Origin: Aurifilum marmelostoma
Lineage: Eukaryota > Ascomycota > Sordariomycetes > Diaporthales > Cryphonectriaceae
Direction: 5' to 3'
Length of the DNA: 64,000 bases
Assembly (NCBI GenBank): GCA_027559495.1
Contig: JAMXSV010000029.1
Span: 186,001-250,000, forward strand
Of the stretch, positions 23,101 to 33,718 are shown in pieces. The notes below the pieces were generated by a model. The model had not been told where the DNA came from. It saw nothing but the letters and a program-made list of their open reading frames with translations, and did not search any database. A program made the position numbers and the translations under genes. Numbering within the stretch: the stretch's first letter is position 1; each line of letters starts with the position of its first letter.

Positions 23101-26100
23101 TGGGGCGTGGAGTGCAGGCAATAGTGAGTTTGCGGAGCCCCGGCCGGGGTTGGGATTTCCACAATCTTGGGGAGGGGGAGGGGGCCCCCCCCCAGGCCAG
23201 CTCCACAGGTGATCCAGACTTGGGAGCAGAGGGTGGGAACTGGCAGCCCAAAGAGAAAAATAAATAATAGTGGATAGAGATTAATATGTATGCTTGAATC
23301 CTTGGCGTGCAGGGTCACGCCCTCTCTGGCGTTCACCCATCCCCCCCAACCTAGGTCCCACCGGGAGGGAGGTCTGCAGCGAGCTTGTGGGCCCCGCGGG
23401 CGTGGGCTGGGCGATCTGTTTGGCCTGCGAAGAAGGGGGAAAAAAAAAAAAGAAAGATGGGCATTCATGATAGGGTGCCAAACTGGTCATTCATTCCCCA
23501 GCGTCTCTGTAGGTTCACAAAAAAAAAAAAAAAGAAATGATTTGCTGTTCCTTCTCGGGTCCCCGCCCCAGGCGCCCTCGTAATATTGGGAGCGGCGTGG
23601 GCGGGTGGCCAAACATATTAAACCATGCGCCGGTTATTTTCTGCTAGAAAGCAAAAGAAGAAAGAGACCGGGCGAGACGATCCGTGATAGGGTGGTGGTG
23701 GTGGTGCACACGAGAGATTAACCCTCTCCTCTGGCAGCAGCAAAAAGGAGGTGGAGAGAGAATCCCGCCGGGCTGGAAACGCATCAAGAGGCCAGATCTG
23801 GAGGAGGAGGATTCACCACTAGTGCGGCCAGTACCACCGAGCCAAGCCCATGTGGCTGAACGGCCGAGCTGCGAGATTGGCCAGATTGGACCGTGGTAGG
23901 GACGGCGCTAGCCAGGGCTGTCTGGCCATTGGGATTTGGGTGGTGCTGGTGGCGTGTGTGTGTGTGCGTGTGTGAGCGTGTGCGTGTTTGTTTTGTGGCC
24001 TAGTTTCGGCCGTCATGTCACTGGCTCGTGTTTTTTTCCTGCGGATGTCTGGGATAGATGGTTGGTTACCTGGGACTGGGACTGGGACCATCCAGACACA
24101 CAACCTGGGGTCTGGGGGAATATCCATTAGAAAAGGTGGCGCTCTGGGGAGGAGGAAGAGGGATGCCATGTGGAGGTCCCTGGATTTCCATCTTGTTTTT
24201 TTTTTTTTATTATCATTGTGGTCAATGTGTGTATGTATGTGTCTCTCTCATCCACTCCTGGTGGATCTTTTATTTGTGTGCGCGCTGCACTTCTCTTGAC
24301 CTCTTTTCTTCTTGTCTCTGGTGAAACCATGGTGACGATAAACTACAGTACCCGTCAGCAGCAGGATCCTTTTCCCGCGAGTTAAATGCATTAATGTGCT
24401 CACTGACAGCATTACGTTTTCCGGTGTAAGTAAGCTGCTCCGTACAGGAAACAAGTGATGAGGCCGAGAAAGAGCCCGATCAATGCAGGCCCTGTGTGTG
24501 CATATGCGTGTGGCCCAACGGTGGCATCTCTAGAGGGCTGAAAGTCAGTCAGCCTTGGGCTTTTCTTTTTCTCTCTTTTCTTTCCTCTCTCTTTCCTCTT
24601 CTCTTCTAGGTTCAGTAAGTAGCCTTCCCACCCTCTCCCACTCGCTCCGTCGCTGGCATGCGTTTGCAGCGCCAAGCCAAGCCACGCCATGCCATGCATA
24701 GCGAGATGTGCCCACACCTGCAGCGGCAACCGGAGATGACATGACGGGTGATGCGATGGTACCTCCGTCTCCGACCCCTGGATCTCCGCGCGCCGCTCTC
24801 TTTTTTTTCTTCTTTCTGCTCACCCAAGGTCTCGGGTATGAGCAGTTCCAGAGAACGCTACATGACTTTTTTTTTTTCTTTGTTCTCTTGTCTCAAGGAC
24901 ACGGCCCAGGTCGACGGTACGATGAGGAGGTGGACCATGGCACCACCACTCTCTGACTACCCCGGACCCCCCCACAGCCGGACCTCTCCCACTTGAGACG
25001 GCACAAGCCTGCACGTGAAGGTGAAAAAAAAAAGGAAAAGGAAAAGGAAAAGGTAAAACAAAAAAAAAAAAGGGTACCTAACTAGATACTACAAGGCTCA
25101 TCTGGGGTAGCCCCCCCAGGGCGGTGAGCAGCCAATCAGGATGCGTGTCCCGGTGGGGGAATTTAGTTTTGGCCGTGTGGCCCATGATCGGCCCTTTTAT
25201 GGGAATACTTGAGCCGGTCTGGGGGGGTTTTTTTTCTCGCGTATTCCTCTATTCGGACTTAGTCAACGGCGTGTCCTCGGCTGCAAACCTCGACTCGAGC
25301 TGGTCGACGACTCGTGTCAGACGGGGCCCCGGGTCTGGAGGCAGGGCAAGACACACGCACCAAAAAAAAAAAAAAAAAAAAAAAAAGTCGTCCCGCCCTT
25401 CTGACCGCATCCTGCAGGGACCACGCGGCTCTGTCCCTCTCCGTCCTATTTTGTTTGTGTGTGTGTATGTGTGTCCTTTGCCCGCGCTGCCGGTTCAGTG
25501 GGGACCCGGATCGACCTCCTGATCCGACGACAATGCCTCGGGAAGGGGTGGTGTGGTGGGCGGGCGGGCGGGCGCTGGGCTCAGGCCTAGAACCGCAGTA
25601 AGTCTAGGTCACGAGGGCAAATAGGCCTAACGATCCGGACACGCTGCCGCAGGGAAAGGCCAGGCGGTATGCTGTGGTCGTCGGTCCACACAGGGGGGGG
25701 GGCCTCTCTGGGTGGCGGTGTTTTGGCCGTCCAGACCGCGGGCTCGCGCACCACCGAGACCCACGATCGTGAGCGTCACGGCCTTGCCCTCACGGTCGAC
25801 AGACGACCGCTCATGGGGAGGCCGAGGGGGGGCGAAAAGAAAAAAAAATTAATTTGTCAGAGCTGAGACGAGCTCGGAAACGAAGGGCATACCATTTGGT
25901 TTTTGGTTTTTTTGGTCACGCGAGAGGGAGGCCGCAGGTGTGAGAGGGTCATGTGGAGAGGAGATGACATTGATTGATTGATTGATAGATGCATTCTGGA
26001 TGAGAGACAGAGAGAGTGTGTGAGTGTGTGTTTGTATGTGATTGTTGCTTGCTATGGATATCTTCGTACAGTGGCCATCATAGTACTATGCAGACGGTCC

Positions 26101-27085
26101 CAGAGCGTTGGTTTCTTCTGACCTCTGTCCCGACCCTGCTTGACCCTTGACCCTTGTACTCTTTTTCTCTCTCTTTTTTTTTCTTTCTCTTATTGTTGCC
26201 TTCCCAGGGGCAGCCAACCCCAGGTTTACGAGGTACCGAGGTACGGCCTTCTGCTGCCTTCCCCCCCCCCCCCCCCCGCGACTCCACATAGAGAGGCTAG
26301 AAGAAGAAGAAAAAAAAAGAGACCACGCCACTCTGAAGATGGGGTTGTTTGATGGCTTGATATGGGGAGATGGAGAGAAAGAAGGAGATTCTAGACTATG
26401 GAGTACATTGGCTGTATCGGTGGGTGGGCACGGAATTGATTCAGTGAAGCAGGCCAGCGTGGAGGAGGAAGAGGAAGAGGAGGAGGTCAAGGTAGCATTC
26501 TCTCCGTCACACCCATCATCTATCTCTGTCGAGTGCACATCATCAGTAAGGTAATCTTGGATAAGTCCTGCATGCATATGTACTGTACTTTACTACTTAG
26601 TATGAGCTTACATAGCCATGCATTCACTCACTGTACCTGAGTACCTTTTTTGTGTCGACCCCCCTCCCCTGCCCTCTCCCCATTCCCTTCCCAGGAGGCC
26701 CCAAGCTACCCCTACCTGGCTGGTCTCCCCACTCATCCACCACAACACCCACAACCAACCCCCCTGTCGACCACCGGCCTGGGGGCCCCTAGGCTAGCTG
26801 ACCCGACCCCAGATTGGATTCCGGACCTTTCTGGGGAACCAAGACGTTAGTTAGTATGGGCAGAGCAGATTCACCACCACCACCACCACCATGACCCTTT
26901 CCTCTGCTGCTCCCCTGATCAGTAGCAGGAGTGAAAAGATTCATAAAGTCGGACCTGTTCCCTCCTCCCCCCCTTCCATCTGACTGACTGTCTCCCCTCC
27001 ATCTCACCACCTTTCTTCACTTGACAAGAGTGTCGACACAATAACAGTTAAATAGGGTCTGTCTTTTATCCAAGCAGCACTCTTT

Positions 27086-27126
27086 TCTCTCTCTCTCTCT
27101 CTCTCTCTCCTCCTCCTCCTCCTCCT
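27086..27126 (+). promoter_or_regulatory. CT-rich then (TCC)n tract directly upstream of the hexose transporter
   Basis: (CT)12 runs into a TCC repeat, ending about 65 bp before the ATG at 27193. Pyrimidine tracts in this position are common in strongly expressed fungal promoters and often mark the transcription start; the role here is inferred from position. The leader between it and the ATG is rich in CA and ATC, with no upstream ATG in the last 60 bases. Confidence 0.45.
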
Positions 27127-27192
27127 TCCATCTCTTTATTCTATCTCTCACTCACACACACACATCATCACCATCATCAACCACCATCCATC

Positions 27193-29088
27193 ATGACTGA
27201 AAAGTCGGCCGAGTACGGTCACGAGCTTGATGGCTCTGCCGTCACTGCTGCAGGCCTCCACACCACCACTGATGTGGAGCGCATCGAGGCCCCCGTCACC
27301 TGGAAGGCCTACCTCATCTGCGCCTTCGCCTCCATCGGTGGCATCTTCTTTGGCTACGACTCTGGTTACATCAACGGTGTCGAGGGCTCTGCCGCCTTCT
27401 ACAAGGCCGTCGACGGCGCCACCGCCACCGCCCTCAGCTCCTCCCACCAGTCCCTGATCGTCTCCATCCTGTCTGCCGGTACCTTCTTTGGCGCCCTCAT
27501 CGCCGGTGATATCGCCGAGTTCATCGGCCGCAAGTGGACCGTCATCATCGGCTGCATCATCTACGTCTGCGGTGTTGTCATCCAGATCGCCACCACCCCC
27601 AACAGCTCCGCCCTCGGCACCATGGTCGCCGGTCGCTTCGTCGCCGGTATTGGTGTCGGTTTCGAGTCGGCCATTGTCATCCTGTACATGTCTGAGATTG
27701 TGAGTTTTTTTTTTCTTCTTCCTTTTTTTTCTTCCTTCTTCCCTCCCCCCAACACCCAGAAATAGACTTGTTTGGCTAACAGGTTAATTCCTCCTCCTCA
27801 TCAGTGCCCTCGCAAGGTCCGTGGCGCCCTCGTCGCCGGCTACCAGTTCTGTATAACAATCGGTCTCCTGCTGGCCTCGTGTGTCGTCTACGGCGTCGAG
27901 AAGATCACCTCGCCCAGCGCCTACCGCATCCCCATCGGCCTGCAGTTCGTCTGGGGCTTCGTCCTGGGCATCGGCCTGCTCTTCCTGCCCGACTCGCCCC
28001 GCTACTACGTCAAGTGCGGCCGCCTGGATGCCGCCACCGACTCCCTGGCCCGCCTCCGCGGCCAGCCCCGCGACTCCGAGTACATCCAGGTCGAGCTTGC
28101 CGAGATCGTCGCCAACGAGGAGTACGAGCGCCAGCTGATCCCCAACACCACCTGGTTCGGCTCGTGGGCCAACTGCTTCAAGGGCAGCCTGTGGTCGGGC
28201 AAGTCCAACCTGCGCCGCACCATCCTCGGCACCTCGCTCCAGATGATGCAGCAGTGGACCGGCGTCAACTTCATCTTCTACTACTCGACCCCCTTCCTCC
28301 AGTCGACGGGCGCCATCTCCAACTCGTTCCTCATCTCGCTCATCTTCACCCTGGTCAACGTCTTCTCCACCCCCGTCTCCTTCTGGACCGTCGAGCGCTT
28401 CGGCCGCCGCAGCATCCTCATCATCGGCTCCGCCGGCATGACCATCTGCCTGTTCATCGTCGCCATCGTCGGCATCACGGTCGGCTTCAACAAGACCCAC
28501 ACCGTCGGCGACACCACCGTCGCCAACAACTTTGCCGCCGTCAACGCCCAGGTCGCCTTCATCGCCATCTTCATCTTCTTCTTCGCCTCCACCTGGGGCC
28601 CCGGCGCCTGGATCGTCATCGGCGAGATCTTCCCCCTGCCCATCCGCTCCCGCGGTGTCGCCCTGTCCACCGCCTCCAACTGGCTGTGGAACACCATCAT
28701 CGCCGTCATCACCCCCTACATGGTCGGCACCGACAAGGGCGACGCCAACATGAAGTCCAGCGTCTTCTTTGTCTGGGGCGGCCTCTGCCTGGCCTCGCTG
28801 GTCTACGGCTACTTCCTCATCCCCGAGACAAAGGGTCTGTCCCTGGAGCAGGTCGACCGCATGATGGAGGAGACTGTAAGTCATCATCTATCTTACCACC
28901 CCTTTTCTTCTACCAACAACAAGTTTCATCATGATGAGATCAGAATGCTAATTTCTCTTTTATTATCAATACAGACCCCTCGTACTTCTGCCAAGTGGAG
29001 GCCCACCACCACCTTCGCCGCCGACCTGTCTGCCCACACCGCCAAGGCGCAGCACAGCACCGTCGAGGACGTCGAGAAGACCGCCTAG
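27193..29088 (+). CDS. Hexose transporter (MFS sugar porter family)
   Basis: Exons 27193-27699, 27805-28875 and 28975-29088, all phase 0, give 563 residues. Twelve membrane segments are expected. Seen: GYDSGYING in TM1, GRKWT in the first loop, PDSPRYYVKCGR at the end of the N-half, QQWTGVNFIFYY in TM7, RFGRRS, and the C-terminal PETKGLSLEQV. These define the sugar porter family; the length and motifs resemble Neurospora HGT-1/RCO-3-type glucose carriers. It should be a plasma-membrane H+/hexose symporter; transporter or sensor role cannot be decided. Coding sequence is strongly biased to C-ending codons, suggesting high expression. The C-terminal exon is short and polar. Confidence 0.95.
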
Positions 29089-30319
29089 ATTTCCCAACAA
29101 CAGTCTCCTCTCGATAATATCGCGGACTATATCTTTTTTAAGTGTCACCCACGTGGCAGTTAGTTGGTCCTGCAATTTTGTTATAGACAAGACGAAACCA
29201 AAGAAAGCATTGAGAGAGAGAGAGACAGGAGAGGATGGAATGAGAGTCTCATGCAAGGCGGAGTTGGTCTTTTTTCTTTTTAATGATTTGCCTTCTTTAC
29301 AACACAAACAACAACAGGAAAAAAAAAAAACAATCTTGTAATACCCATGGGTTGGTGGTCACTTTCAGGAGGCAAAGGGGGACAACAAACTTGGCGCAAC
29401 GAAACGCGAAAGGGACGAAGATATGATATGCGGATACCCCCCATCTCGTGGACGTTGGGGTAAACAAATAAAGTTTATTATCTGAGGTACACACCCTCTT
29501 TTAAAAATCCTTCCTTGACCCATATTGGTGAATAATTCCCGTTGGAAGCTTGTTCTTGTACTGTTTTTTTTTTTTTTTTTTTTGTGTCTTTTCAATTTGC
29601 TCTCGTGATTGGCTCCCCTTGTATATGATGACGTTGTGGTGTGTTTGATTGACTTTATTGGTTGCAGAAAAGGTTCGGCGGAGATTGTGTTTCGGCGAGG
29701 CGGGTTCGCCAACCTTGTCTTGCTCTCGGTCAAGGTCAGTAAGCTCTTGTTTTTTTTTTCTTCTTATCTCCAAGCCAAAAGTCTGTAAACGCAAAGGGCG
29801 CGAGAAGTGCAGGGCATCGGGTCCCCCCCCCCCGGATACTCCGCGGGAGCTCCATGTCACGCAACGACCAGAGAGCATGTTGTATTGACTATGAAATACT
29901 GTAGCGTTCTCATGCAGGTTCTTGTTGCGTCTACATACTTGTTTGTTTAGACAGGCTTTGTGCTCCGCGGAAGGCGTGCGACTGGGGTTGACATTGATGA
30001 GGAGGCGTTGTGTAGGACCCCCGCGGAAGTGAGGCTTGACGGTGATTATCGCGCAGTCATGGCTGTCTGGGCTCTTCTCTTATTTCATCAAGTTCAGACC
30101 CCTCTTTAATTTTTCTGCACATTGAGGAGGATATAAAAAGAGGTCATTTCTTCATGTGGTGGTGACAGAGCCTTGAGCACTCGCACCTCGTCCTTCCTCA
30201 TACAAACACTCACACTCTACAGTCAAGACTGGTCTGCATCTATTATTTTTACAGCATAATTATAACCAACCTCGTCAAACACACCATCACAGCAATTTCT
30301 TGACCCCAAACAGAACAAC
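29089..30319. other. Intergenic spacer between hexose transporter and dehydrogenase-like gene
   Basis: Holds the transporter 3' UTR (T-rich runs, T20 at 29564-29583) and the promoter of the next gene. I see no open frame worth calling. Confidence 0.6.
30132..30139 (+). promoter_or_regulatory. TATA box candidate
   Basis: TATAAAAA about 180 bp upstream of the ATG at 30320, followed by a CA-rich leader. It is the best TATA-like match in this promoter, and its spacing suggests a 5' UTR of about 130-150 nt. Confidence 0.45.
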
Positions 30320-31474
30320 ATGTCGCCTGTCATCATGTGGATCGGCCTGGGCAGCATCGGCCGTGTAAGTCCATCAGCCTCTTCCTCACCCTTCTTCCCA
30401 ACTTATTTTTTTCTTTTTTCCATTCTTCTCGCTTCTTCACTAACATCCCCCCCCCCCCGCCCAACAGAGCGCCTGCATCTCCCTCACAACCCACGCCAAC
30501 CTAACCCACCCCCTCCTCCTCTACAACCGCACCCCCCCAACGAGCCCACGACCTAGCCGCCCGCGACCTGCCCCCCCACACCGCCGAGGTAGCCCCCACC
30601 CTCCACCAAGGCCTCCACAAAGCCGACATCATCTTCACCAGCGTAAGCGACGACACAGCCGCCCGCCAGACCTACGCCGCCCTAACCCAGCCCGACCTCA
30701 CAGGCAAGATCCTCGTGGCCACCGAGACCATCGCCCCCCGCACCGCAGACGCCATCGAGACAGCCGTCCGCGCCAGGGGCGGCGCCTTTGTCGCCTGCCC
30801 CCTGCTCGGGCCCCCGGCCGCCGCCGAGGCCGGCCTGCTCCTCGCCGTCCCCGCCGGCCCGGCCGACGCCATCGCGGCCATCACGCCCTACCTGACTGGC
30901 ACGGGCGGCGGCGGCGGCGGCGGCGGCAGGCCCCGCGGCGTGCTGGCCCGCGCGCTGGTCGGCCCGTTCCCCGACAGGCCTGCCGCGGTGGCGCTGCGGA
31001 TGAAGATCGTGGCCAACATGTTCACGCTCGGCGCGGCGGCGCTGCTGGCCGAGGCGCTCACCCTGGCCGAGGCGTGCGGCGTGGGCGCCGAGGCCGTGGC
31101 GGGGTTTGTGGACGTGGGGCTTGTTGGTGGCGATGGCGATGGCGATGCCTCTTGGCGGGCCACGAACCCGTTCCATGTGTACAGTGGGCGGATGCTGCGG
31201 GGGGAGTACTACCGGGAGAATGTGGGCGGCGGCGGCGGCGGCGGTGGTGGTCGGGCGGGTGCGGTAGGGCTGGGGATCAAGGACGCGCGGCTCGCGCTGG
31301 AGATGGCGCGGGAGTGTGGTGTGGAGGTGCGGAGCCCGGCGACGGTGGTGTACTGGGGGGGAGAAGGTGGTTGCGTATGAGGGGCGCGGGGGAGGGCTTG
31401 GGGATGGGGATGTTGCGGGCATGTATGGGGCTGTGAGGAGGGAGGCTGGGCTGGGGTTTGAGAATGGATTGTGA
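30320..31474 (+). CDS. 6-phosphogluconate dehydrogenase-like / beta-hydroxyacid dehydrogenase family oxidoreductase with two apparent frame slips
   Basis: Exon 1 (30320-30364) encodes the dinucleotide-binding start MSPVIMWIGLGSIGR; a 103-bp intron leads to exon 2 at 30468. The family sequence LLLYNRTP is followed by a slip: removing one C from the C7 run at 30532-30538 restores QRAHDLAARDLP and the long downstream frame. Near the end, removing one G from the G7 run at 31355-31361 restores VYWGEKVVAYEGR and carries the frame to the TGA at 31472. The middle contains ADIIFTSVSDD, the substrate-region ETIAPRTA, and a C-terminal helical dimerisation region. Two poly-Gly stretches interrupt it. The family comprises NAD(P)-dependent hydroxyacid dehydrogenases and imine reductases; the substrate is unknown. 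Homopolymer error is the simplest reason for the slips. Confidence 0.82.
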
Positions 31475-33718
31475 GGGGGGGGGGGGTGGGGGAGAGATGT
31501 GTGTGGGTGTGGTGATGGGTTGATATATGTTCAGATGGCATATTTACACGTGCGTAGCAATGAATCTATCTGCATAATAGACGCGATTCATCGTGGCTTG
31601 ACGAGTTTTGATATATGAAAATGGTCTTCCTTTTGAGCACCCTACTTGGTCTTTGATGAGTCTGAGGTATACAAATGGGCAAGAATAGGTATTCTTGATG
31701 CACCTCGATTCGATACAGTTGGGCACCATATGGCCACAACTTGTTGACGTTTACAAAGTATGGATAATAGTCATTATTGTCAATGTAGGTTGTCTAACAT
31801 TTACAACACATTGCAATTGCTTGAACGGTGCAGGTATCCATCTGCCCCGCCACGGTCAGACTTGTTATTAAAGAGTTGTAGATCTTGTTGAAAAGCTGGG
31901 GCAGATTAATCTTAACACCATGCATCAAGCTTATCCAATAGACTGGCGGTGTGGTCGTTGTACCAGGAAATGGTATTGCAGTCTTGCAGAGATAATTACG
32001 TAGAGCATATTTACGTGAAATGGACGTAGGTTCGAAGTGGGTGGTCGCATTCCTTTGGGCAATATCAGCTGGTAGGCGGTAGTATCATATAATTCTGGTT
32101 TCGATATGAAATGAGAATCTGGAACCTTTATGCATGCCATTGTATGGACAAACAAAAGACTAAACTCAACAATGAATTGCACGTTCAGAACACGTACGAG
32201 ATAGGATGCTCGGCTAGCAAAAAGACGGCTGCTCGCGCGGATGTCGGTGTCCAGGAAGGGATTTACAATGCCGGAGATCGGCGGTGGTGGGACCACGGGA
32301 TGAGACCCTGTGATGAGATTGCTACGAGAGAAGGACAGGATAGATGTGTCGGTATGCACCTCCTTTAGGGTCCGAGTAGCATGCTGAATAGGATATACAA
32401 TTGGTAGTAGTAATACTATCGATCAGGCCGCGCGTCACTGCACACAAATCCAGACTACATGACTGACCGACAGAGACGGTGGTGCATAAGTAAGTACTTG
32501 TGCAGCCGGCAGAATTCTCTGATGACTAGGGCCCCGTGTCGGAGGGCCAGAGTCCGCTGACTCTGTTCATCTTGTCAGGCCCCACAGGTCCTCTTCATAG
32601 TGTGTGTCTTCTTCTTCTTCTGCTGCTGTCCTCGAAGATATACACATCTTCTCATATCTCCTGACTGGAGGCACGCACTCTTGCTGTCGCCGTTCGCTTA
32701 TCTGGAAAACCTAACCTCATTCAGCCCTATCCACCATTCTGAGAGGGTCCCTCCATGTTCCAATGATGCGGCTCGTGTGACAAGAGTCTTGGCCTGCACA
32801 AGTCTCACGACCTTGGGAGACATGGGGGTTGTACTTCTATCCCTGGGCCGGTCCGTAGCGGGATCTAGTGAGGAAAGAAGAGAGAGGGACAAAGAGGAAA
32901 AGAAGAAGAAGGGCAAGACAGGAATGAGACGCCAATTAGTCAAGGCCCCTGAGTAGACAGGACTTGGCATGGGGCACACGACACTGCTGCAAGCACCAGA
33001 AACGCATCCACTTTTCCTGCTACTTACATAGTATTCGCCTACTTCGGAAAGCCGCACGACAGCCGAGGGACAAGTCCGGATCTCCGTCATGCCCACATCT
33101 CCCACAAGGGGACTTTGTCTCTTGACCAGTGGATCACCATGAAGGGGACCACATGGCATTCCTGGGAAAAAGGGGATGTGGCGTCTACCTATGTATATGT
33201 CCACACACGAGCTGCGATCGGCCTTGCATATTCGATAGCCAGGCGCTTTCTTACGCGTCCTCCACCCTGTCCTGAAACCCTTGAACCAACGAGGAAAGGC
33301 TCATTATGAAAGGAGGAGTGGCCCCCCCCCCTCCCCTCCCTCCTCAGAAGCCGAGACCATGTGGGAAGAGAGAGAGGAAAAGACCCTCAAATGCCCCCCT
33401 CATATGTGCGAGAGGGAGAGAGAGTGATCCTCCTCTTGAAAGGGGGGCCGAAACAGGGTGAAGGAGAGAGGAGAAGAAAAAAGAGGGCTACCAACTTTAA
33501 ACGAAACAGAAAGTAGACGTTTTCAAAAAGATGCTGAAGCATAGACTTATGCGACTACTCTCTTGAGCTTATTCTTGTTGTTTCTATTCTTCCACCCTTT
33601 AGTCCATCTATGCCTTTTCCTTTTATAATAGTGTGTCGTTGTCGAAACTCGTTGGGAAACCTCCCCGAGTGCCGATAGGAGCCCCCTCCCCTTCCCACCC
33701 CCCCGGGGCCCTTTCAAG
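31475..33718. other. Intergenic spacer upstream of the arylsulfotransferase-like gene
   Basis: No supportable gene on either strand. The last 450 bases (about 33300-33500) are purine-rich with GAGAGA tracts, turning pyrimidine-rich just before the next start; this is likely promoter and leader. Confidence 0.6.

Larger units (their letters stand above)
17979..27192. other. 9.2-kb divergent gene-free region rich in homopolymers and microsatellites
   Basis: Lies between the P450 start (minus) and the hexose transporter start (plus). No frame longer than about 170 codons appears, and none shows a domain or a chain of plausible exons on either strand. The sequence is dominated by mononucleotide tracts (A25 at 18576-18600, C21 at 21745-21765, T25 at 22523-22547, A25 at 25362-25386), GT, CT, GGCT and AAAAGG repeats, and polypyrimidine blocks. 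It presumably contains the long transporter promoter and possibly non-coding transcripts, but no RNA gene could be recognised. Confidence 0.6.

Noticed and set aside
27784..28887. 367-codon minus-strand frame opposite the hexose transporter
   Set aside because: Asp/Gly-rich antisense shadow of a C-biased gene.
32698..33204. 168-codon minus frame upstream of the ASST-like gene
   Set aside because: Low-complexity Phe/Ser/Leu stretch comes from a GA-rich tract; no homology signal.
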